Under the pieces are notes generated by a model that worked only from the letters and a program-made list of their open reading frames with translations, was not told the origin of the DNA and ran no database searches. DNA of 34,477 bases from Pseudomonadota bacterium (GTDB lineage: Bacteria; Pseudomonadota; Gammaproteobacteria; Steroidobacterales; Steroidobacteraceae). Below, piece after piece: positions 30,021-34,477 of the stretch. Both the position numbers and the translations under genes were made by a program. Position 1 is the first letter of the stretch, and each line of letters starts with the position of its first letter. Location: assembly GCA_021838635.1 (NCBI GenBank), contig JAKCDC010000028.1, forward strand, positions 1-34,477, given 5' to 3'.

Positions 30021-30605
30021 TCACCCGGTGGCGAGCAGGTGACGCAAATCGGCCGCGATCACCCTCGCCGCAGCGCCGCTCTGTGCCAACAGGCGGGCAC
30101 GGCCCCGCGGACCGAAAATGAATACCGCGCTGCTGTGGTCGACTTCGTAGGCGCCGCTCGCATCGGGCTTCTCGTCATGGTAGGACACCCGGTAGCGCTT
30201 GATCATCCGCGTCAGCTGCGCATGGGTGCCGCGCAGGCCGACGAATTGCGGGCCGAAGCCCCGCACGTAGCGCTTGAGGACCGCCAGCGTGTCGCGGCGC
30301 GGATCCACGGTGACGAACAACACGCGCACGCGGCCGGCCTCGGCGCCGAGTTGTGAGATCGCATCGGCGAGCATCGCGAGCGTGATCGGGCAGGCATCCG
30401 GGCAGTGCGTGTAGCCGAAATACAGCAGCACCGCGTCACCTCGGTAGTCCGCGGCGCTCACTGCCGCGCCGTTCTGGTTGCTCATGTGGAATTTCAGCGG
30501 CGCGACCAGACCGGCGACATTCGTCATGTGATGTCCGAGCTGACGCTGAGCACAGCCGCCGAGCAGCGCCAGGGCGAGCACACCGGCCAGTACGCGCACT
30601 CTCAT
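30021..30605 (-). CDS. SCO1/SenC-family copper chaperone lipoprotein
   Basis: 194 residues with a lipoprotein signal (LALALLGGC, Cys18) and a thioredoxin-fold body. The copper-binding ligands C68 and C72 (THCPDACPITL) and H157 (YEVDHSSAVFIF) are all present, with VLFVTVDPRRDT between them. Sco proteins deliver copper or reducing equivalents to the CuA site of cytochrome c oxidase in the periplasm. ATG 30605 overlaps the stop of ctaG (ATGA), so both are translated as a coupled pair. No oxidase subunit gene is in the window. Confidence 0.92.
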   Translation of the reverse strand: MRVRVLAGVLALALLGGCAQRQLGHHMTNVAGLVAPLKFHMSNQNGAAVSAADYRGDAVLLYFGYTHCPDACPITLAMLADAISQLGAEAGRVRVLFVTVDPRRDTLAVLKRYVRGFGPQFVGLRGTHAQLTRMIKRYRVSYHDEKPDASGAYEVDHSSAVFIFGPRGRARLLAQSGAAARVIAADLRHLLATG

Positions 30606-31471
30606 GCGGTCGCTTCCGCTGCAGCGCCCGAGGCCTGTGGCACTCCAGGCGCGAGCATGCGCCGCTCCTCGGACAGCGCGCGGTAAATCACCACGATGCC
30701 GCCCACCGCCGACATCATGGCCGCCGGGATCCAGGTGAGCAGGCCACCGATCTGCTGATCGAGCATCGGGCTGATGGCCCAGGCGCGACCGCACACCGCG
30801 TAGATGCTGAACAGTTGTCGGGTGGTCAGAGTGATGTAGGCGCCGAGGACGATCTGCGGCAGCGCGACCGCGGTGAGCACGATGTAGCGCGCCCCGTAAC
30901 CAAGCGCGCTCTCGCCCTGCGCCTCGCGCGGTGCGAGCATCAGCCACCAGAAGAGGATGCCGTCGACCAGCATGCTCCAGTTCATCAGCTCGTAGCGGCG
31001 GGTATCGATCATCGCGGTGAAGTGCACCGAGGGAATCAGCCAGAAATAGATGAGTCCGACGAACAGAACCGGCGCGATCAACGGATGCTGCAAACTGTGC
31101 CAGAGCCGCCGCAGCGGTGCGCGTACCCAGGGCACATTCAACAGGCGCCACAGCGGCGCGGGAATGCCGGCGCGCAGGATCGGCACCGGCGCGGAGAGAA
31201 TCAGCAGCGTCGGTCCGATGTGATGCAGGATCAGGTGCTGGAGGCGGTGGATCCAGAACATGTGCTGCGCCAGAAAATCGAAGTACGTCTGCATCACGGC
31301 GTAGTTCAGCGCAAGACCGAGCCCGAACACGAGCGCACGCCAGGGGCGCACGCGGATGTGGGTTCGACGCAGCACCACCCAGCCGCGCACGTACAGCGCC
31401 AGGGTCAGTCCGAACACCGCGCAGGCGGTCGGTGAGAATTGCCAGGGCAGCAGATAGGTCAGATATCGCAC
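30602..31471 (-). CDS. ctaG: Cytochrome c oxidase assembly factor CtaG (caa3 type)
   Basis: 289 residues with seven predicted helices, the Caa3_CtaG family rather than the single-helix Cox11-type CtaG. Its hallmark histidine and tryptophan-rich segments are visible: FLAQHMFWIHRLQHLILHHIGPTLLILSAP and WRLLNVPWVRAP...WHSLQHPLIAPVLFVGLIYFWLIPSVHFTAM. The protein supports copper insertion into heme-copper oxidases in the inner membrane. The start is GTG 31471 (MRYLTYLLPWQFSPTAC). Its 3' end overlaps the sco start by 4 bases, forming a copper-delivery pair. The diguanylate cyclase gene lies 118 bases upstream on the same strand. Confidence 0.9.
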   Translation of the reverse strand: MRYLTYLLPWQFSPTACAVFGLTLALYVRGWVVLRRTHIRVRPWRALVFGLGLALNYAVMQTYFDFLAQHMFWIHRLQHLILHHIGPTLLILSAPVPILRAGIPAPLWRLLNVPWVRAPLRRLWHSLQHPLIAPVLFVGLIYFWLIPSVHFTAMIDTRRYELMNWSMLVDGILFWWLMLAPREAQGESALGYGARYIVLTAVALPQIVLGAYITLTTRQLFSIYAVCGRAWAISPMLDQQIGGLLTWIPAAMMSAVGGIVVIYRALSEERRMLAPGVPQASGAAAEATA

Positions 31472-31589
31472 GGCACCCCCGCGGCGCTGCGCGCCAAATG
31501 GCCGGCAGAGCCCCCGCTAGGGTAGCAGAGGCCGGGCGTGCTGAGGCGTCCGGGCGCTCGGACTGAAGCGCGGCGGGGCGACGGACGGC

Positions 31590-32660
31590 TCAGCGGCTGA
31601 GCAGTTCGTCGATCTCATTGGCGCCGCGGCGTACCGGGTTCATCGGCATCAGCGTCGCGGTGACGCGGTTGCGTCCGGCATGCTTGCTGCGGTAGAGCGC
31701 TGCATCGGCGATGCGCAGCATGTGATCGGCGGTCTTGCGGTCACCGAGCGGCACCTGTTGGAGGTTGCACATGCCGAAACTGGCCGTCACTTCCACCGTG
31801 TTGCCCGAGGCCTGGAACGGCCGGTCGGCGACGCAGGCCCGCAGCCGGCGGGCCGCATCGAGCGCCTGGTCGTAGTTCGTCTCCGGGAGTATGACCGCGA
31901 ACTCCTCCCCGCCGAGACGGGCGACCCAGTCGATGCCGCGGCGCAGGCTCTCCTGCAGCCGCGCGCCGAACTGCCTGAGGATCTCATCGCCGCCGGCATG
32001 GCCGAGCGTGTCGTTGACGTTCTTGAAGAAATCGATGTCGCAGAGAATGAGCGACAGCGGTCGGCGGTAGCGTGCGGCCCGATCGATCTCGCGCGGGAAG
32101 TGTTTGCCGAAGAACCGCCGGCTCGCCACGCGCGTCAATTCATCGGTGGTCGAGAGTTCGCGGTTCTCGATCAGGGCGATGCGCAGCACTTCTTCGAGCT
32201 CGGCGATGCGCCGCGCGGTGCCGAGCCGTGCCTTGAGCGCAGGCTCTCCGGCATGGCGGGAGAGGCAGTCATCGGCGCCGGCGAACAGCCCGGTGTCGAT
32301 TTCCTCCAGGTCGTCGCTCGGTGCGATGTACAGGATGAACGGCTCGCGCGGCAGCTTCTGTGCGCGGATGCGCCGCACCAGGGGCAGGCTATCGGTGATG
32401 ACCAGTGAGCGGAACTGCGCGCGCAGTTGATCGAGTGTTTCGTTCTCCTCGCACATCAGGACATCGAGCATTTCGCGGTGGATGCGTTGCTCGAGATGCT
32501 TGCGGGTGTCGGGGGCGCGGATCGAAAGCAGGGCGTGCGGCGGCGGCAGCACGCGCAGCATCACCGCAACAGTCGCCGTGGTGTCTTCTCGAGCTTCGGG
32601 TTCGTGTACCCTGCGCTCGAGCACCCTTTTTATGACCGTTGTGTGTCCGCCAGATGACAT
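31590..32660 (-). CDS. Diguanylate cyclase with degenerate receiver domain
   Basis: 356 residues. The C-terminal GGDEF domain (~170-340) has the active-site motif RLGGEEF (250-254), the metal-binding CDIDFFKNVNDTLGHAGGDEIL block, and a classical inhibitory I-site RGID (241-244) exactly five residues before GGEEF. It should therefore make c-di-GMP with product inhibition. The N-terminal part (~45-150) looks like a receiver: D90 in SLVITDSLPLV could be the phospho-acceptor, but the conserved Lys appears as Arg (R135 in ADDCLSRH) and the acidic pair is unclear, so phosphorylation is uncertain. ATG 32660 is followed by a long charged N-terminus. No partner kinase is adjacent; it is divergent from the phosphatase-like gene. 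Confidence 0.9.
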   Translation of the reverse strand: MSSGGHTTVIKRVLERRVHEPEAREDTTATVAVMLRVLPPPHALLSIRAPDTRKHLEQRIHREMLDVLMCEENETLDQLRAQFRSLVITDSLPLVRRIRAQKLPREPFILYIAPSDDLEEIDTGLFAGADDCLSRHAGEPALKARLGTARRIAELEEVLRIALIENRELSTTDELTRVASRRFFGKHFPREIDRAARYRRPLSLILCDIDFFKNVNDTLGHAGGDEILRQFGARLQESLRRGIDWVARLGGEEFAVILPETNYDQALDAARRLRACVADRPFQASGNTVEVTASFGMCNLQQVPLGDRKTADHMLRIADAALYRSKHAGRNRVTATLMPMNPVRRGANEIDELLSR

Positions 32661-32745
32661 CGAGACCTCGGGGACTCGTCATTCCTTGCCTGGTGAATGG
32701 TGCCGGAGCGGGTCGTTTTGGGCGCCGGCATCGCGCACAGGCAAT

Positions 32746-32780
32746 TGCCGGAGCAATGTAAAGGTGACATTGCCCCGGCA
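32746..32780. repeat. Inverted repeat in the divergent region before the phosphatase-like gene
   Basis: TGCCGG (32746-32751) and GCAATGT (32753-32759) pair with ACATTGC (32767-32773) and CCGGCA (32775-32780), giving 13 bp with a single A-C mismatch around a 7-nt loop AAAGGTG. It sits about 57 bases before ATG 32838. The 9-mer TGCCGGAGC also occurs at 32701. It may be an operator or a leader hairpin for either divergent gene. Confidence 0.55.
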
Positions 32781-32837
32781 GTGTGATGAACTTCACGGAC
32801 TCTCGATCGGGCTCTCGCCGGAAAGACAATACAGACG

Positions 32838-33407
32838 ATGCCTTCACACGCTGCAGATCCAACCGTGCCGGCCATCACCCGCCGACGACGCCCGTTCCTG
32901 GCTCCGGTCTGGCTCAGTCTGCTCGCGGCACTCGCGCTGGGGGCGGTCGCACTGGTGCTGTGGGCCTCGGCCACCAATACCGTGGTCGTGGTGGTGCCGT
33001 CGGCCAGCGCAGAGCTCGGGTCGATCCCAAATGCACCGCTCTCGGCCGCCGGCGGCCAGCAGGCGCAGGTACTGGCACAGCGCTTCGCCACGGCTTCGGG
33101 TCGGGACGGACTGAGTGCGATCTACGTCAGTCAGACCCGCCGCGCGCAACAGACGGCCGAGCCGATCGCGCAGCTCCTGGGGCTGCATCCGGTGGTGCTC
33201 TCGAGCCGCGGCGGGGAGAGCGTTGCCTCTGAGATCCTCGACCAGCAGACCGGCAAGAGCGTCCTCGTGGTGTGCGGCCGGCAGTCGGTCGCCGGCTTGG
33301 TGCATGCGCTGAGCGGCCATCACATCCCGCCCGCGGCCGAGCGGGACATGTACATCGTCACGATCCCGCGCTACGGTCCGGCGCGGGTGCTGCGCATGCA
33401 CAACTGA
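32838..33407 (+). CDS. Membrane-anchored histidine-phosphatase-fold protein, likely inactive
   Basis: 189 residues. One hydrophobic helix (~22-44) anchors a domain shaped like the phosphoglycerate-mutase/histidine-phosphatase family: APLSAAGGQQAQVLAQRFA, then IYVSQTRRAQQTAEPIAQLLGL (the conserved SxxxRAxQTA element). The catalytic RH(A/G)E motif near residues 54-57 reads PSAS, and the second active-site GH reads GR (VVCGRQSVAGLVHALSG, ~145-160). Both catalytic histidines are therefore missing, and hydrolysis by the normal mechanism is unlikely. The frame is intact with strong sequence conservation of the fold, so it looks like a pseudoenzyme rather than a decaying gene. Function is unknown. 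It converges on the peroxiredoxin gene with one base between the stops. Confidence 0.75.
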   Translation: MPSHAADPTVPAITRRRRPFLAPVWLSLLAALALGAVALVLWASATNTVVVVVPSASAELGSIPNAPLSAAGGQQAQVLAQRFATASGRDGLSAIYVSQTRRAQQTAEPIAQLLGLHPVVLSSRGGESVASEILDQQTGKSVLVVCGRQSVAGLVHALSGHHIPPAAERDMYIVTIPRYGPARVLRMHN

Positions 33408-33408
33408 A

Positions 33409-33879
33409 TCAGCGCCGTTCGGGCGCAGGCGGCGCTGGTGCGGCCGCCTCGCGCACGAAGCGCGAGTGCACGCCGATCCGCAGGTCGGAGGCGACCACAT
33501 TGACGATCTGGCCGGCGGGACTGATGAGAAACGTCGCCCGCCGCACGCCAAGCCCGAACGGGCCACGCACGCCGTACATGCGGATTACGCACCGATCCAC
33601 GTCCGAGAGCAGGATGAAGGGCAGGTGGTATTTCTCGCGGAAGGCGTGGTGGCTTTCGGGACTCTGCGGGCTGACGCCGGCGACCTGCAGGCCGGCCGAT
33701 TCGATCTGCGGGTGCAGATCGCGGATCTGGCAGGCTTCGCGCGTGCATCCGGCGGTGAAGTCCGCCGGGTAGAAGTACAGCAGCAGCGGTCCATGCTTCA
33801 GGAGCGCTTTCAGGGATACGGATTTGCCGTCCGCGTTGGGCAGGGTGAACTCGGGGGCGTGCGCGCCGATGGCCAGCAT
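33409..33879 (-). CDS. Peroxiredoxin, Bcp/PrxQ type
   Basis: 156 residues. It reduces hydrogen peroxide and organic peroxides in the cytoplasm. The peroxidatic C45 and resolving C50 are four residues apart (YPADFTAGCTREAC), the pattern of atypical two-cysteine Bcp/PrxQ enzymes; APEFTLPNADGKSVSL at the N-terminus and GVRRATFLISPAGQIVNV near the C-terminus are family-typical. The C-terminal ~20 residues are Ala/Pro-rich. ATG 33879 is well supported by AGGAG 8 bases upstream. It lies just before the tRNA-Ala gene on the opposite strand. Confidence 0.9.
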   Translation of the reverse strand: MLAIGAHAPEFTLPNADGKSVSLKALLKHGPLLLYFYPADFTAGCTREACQIRDLHPQIESAGLQVAGVSPQSPESHHAFREKYHLPFILLSDVDRCVIRMYGVRGPFGLGVRRATFLISPAGQIVNVVASDLRIGVHSRFVREAAAPAPPAPERR

Positions 33880-33900
33880 AGCCCAGCTCCTAAAATGGCC

Positions 33901-33929
33901 TTGGCTTCCGTGCGCATCATAGCTAGAAT
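33901..33929 (+). promoter_or_regulatory. Promoter of the tRNA-Ala gene
   Basis: TTGGCT (33901-33906) and TAGAAT (33924-33929) are separated by the optimal 17 bases, followed by a GC-rich discriminator (CGCCGCCC) as expected for a stringently controlled stable-RNA promoter. Transcription would start around 33936, 8 bases before the tRNA. Confidence 0.75.
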
Positions 33930-33943
33930 CGCCGCCCTTGCGT

Positions 33944-34019
<76 letters not shown>

Positions 34020-34030
34020 TTTCTCCCAGG

Positions 34031-34054
34031 TCGCTGATTTCTCAGCGATTTTCT
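34031..34054 (+). terminator. Rho-independent terminator of tRNA-Ala
   Basis: TCGCTGA (34031-34037), loop TTTC, TCAGCGA (34042-34048), then TTTTCT. It begins 11 bases after the tRNA CCA end. Confidence 0.8.
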
Positions 34055-34212
34055 CCCGATCCGGTGCTTGCACTGGCAATGCTACGGCGGGAGGCTCATT
34101 TCGGTGCTACGACGAGGCGGTATTTGGACAGTCCGTGTCCATGTGCCCGTCGACCTGCGTCCCGTGATCGGCCGACGTGAGGTCTGGCGTTCCGTCCGAA
34201 CGTAAGAGGTAA

Positions 34213-34477
34213 TTATGCGGCGTCTTGACGGCTGACGTATCTACCAACGAACGGTGCCGAACCGAGCAGGAAACCCAGGAAGACTGACTGGAGCTGAACG
34301 ACGTAGTTGACGGCGTATGCCCCGCCGCGGTCCAAGTACATGTATGACACTGCGGAATTGATTTCCCCGTCTGTCACCATGATGACCAAGGCAAGCAGTA
34401 AGCCTGCCTTGGGCGCTTTCAGCAGAAGAACGATCGCCAGAGGCCCTCGCATTGCGTCACTCAAAATGTTACCGGCT
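34213..34477 (-). CDS. C-terminal part of an unidentified membrane protein (partial)
   Basis: A minus-strand frame open from the right window edge to TAA at 34215-34213, about 88 residues visible. It has two or three hydrophobic segments (GPLAIVLLLKAPKAGLLLALVIMVTDG and VNYVVQLQSVFLGFLLGSAPFVG), so it is probably an integral membrane protein. A TTG at 34464 could be a start, but the frame continues past the edge and the N-terminus is probably outside the window. No family is recognised. The base composition here is clearly lower in GC than in the rest of the window, which hints at horizontally acquired DNA beyond the tRNA. Confidence 0.55.
   Translation of the reverse strand, partial: AGNILSDAMRGPLAIVLLLKAPKAGLLLALVIMVTDGEINSAVSYMYLDRGGAYAVNYVVQLQSVFLGFLLGSAPFVGRYVSRQDAA

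Noticed and set aside
32730-32820. c-di-GMP-I riboswitch before the phosphatase-like gene, suggested by GCGCACAGG next to a diguanylate cyclase gene
   Set aside because: Only the first few bases resemble the class; the GACGCAAAGCCUCC core and tetraloop-receptor elements are missing.

Overview
The window is about 34.5 kb of GC-rich (roughly 68-70%) bacterial chromosome, densely packed with genes on both strands. The gene families point to a gammaproteobacterium near the Xanthomonadales/Nevskiales/Steroidobacterales: a fused aspartokinase-diaminopimelate decarboxylase, a Pseudomonas-like mrcB followed by an lpoP-like lipoprotein gene, a PA3496-family small protein, Fpr, QueD and a FixJ-type regulator. 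This placement is inference from gene content. There is no rRNA, CRISPR array, phage module or transposase. One tRNA gene, tRNA-Ala(CGC), lies near the right end, and base composition drops just after it.

Layout. 1-2.4 kb: tail of an unknown gene and its terminator, a MarC-family membrane protein, and a YajR-type MFS transporter. 2.4-4.3 kb: a promoter, a 12-codon leader ORF (MDPSPSSRCFAE), a long structured leader and an NRAMP-related transporter whose metal-site motifs match the magnesium-transporting NRMT branch. 4.4-8.6 kb: chalcone-isomerase-like periplasmic protein, queD, an orphan LytS-type histidine kinase, a spinster-like MFS transporter and fpr. 8.8-15.3 kb: an HSDL2-like SDR and a leucine/isovalerate catabolic locus. 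In that locus isovaleryl-CoA dehydrogenase and a GntR/FCD regulator are divergent from the two methylcrotonyl-CoA carboxylase subunits, and the palindrome ATTGTC-G-GACAAT lies between them. 15.4-19.4 kb: glycine-zipper protein, alkyladenine DNA glycosylase, orphan FixJ-like regulator, a DksA/TraR-type protein coupled to a SAM-hydrolysing DUF62 enzyme, and a PA3496-family protein preceded by a 16-residue upstream ORF. 19.5-25 kb: lysC-lysA fusion, mrcB (PBP1b) and lpoP-like gene in one tightly overlapping operon. 25-34 kb: exonuclease III, DUF2147 protein, isoprenylcysteine-methyltransferase-like protein, a ferredoxin plus corrinoid-protein pair, an MFS transporter, Sco and CtaG copper-assembly factors, a diguanylate cyclase, a membrane-anchored histidine-phosphatase-like pseudoenzyme, a Bcp/PrxQ peroxiredoxin and tRNA-Ala.

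The strongest candidate for an undescribed system is the leader of the NRAMP-related transporter at 2.4-2.7 kb. A promoter drives a tiny ORF beginning Met-Asp-Pro-Ser-Pro, whose stop codon sits in the loop of a hairpin. A C-rich stretch and three more hairpins follow before the transporter. The arrangement resembles the proline/acidic mgtL leader peptide that senses low magnesium ahead of the unrelated MgtA pump in enterics, but here it precedes a different transporter family. Other points of interest are the abutting upstream ORF before the PA3496-family gene, the GntR-type control of leucine catabolism, a probable CTG start for PBP1b, the orphan corrinoid/ferredoxin pair and the catalytically dead phosphatase-fold protein.
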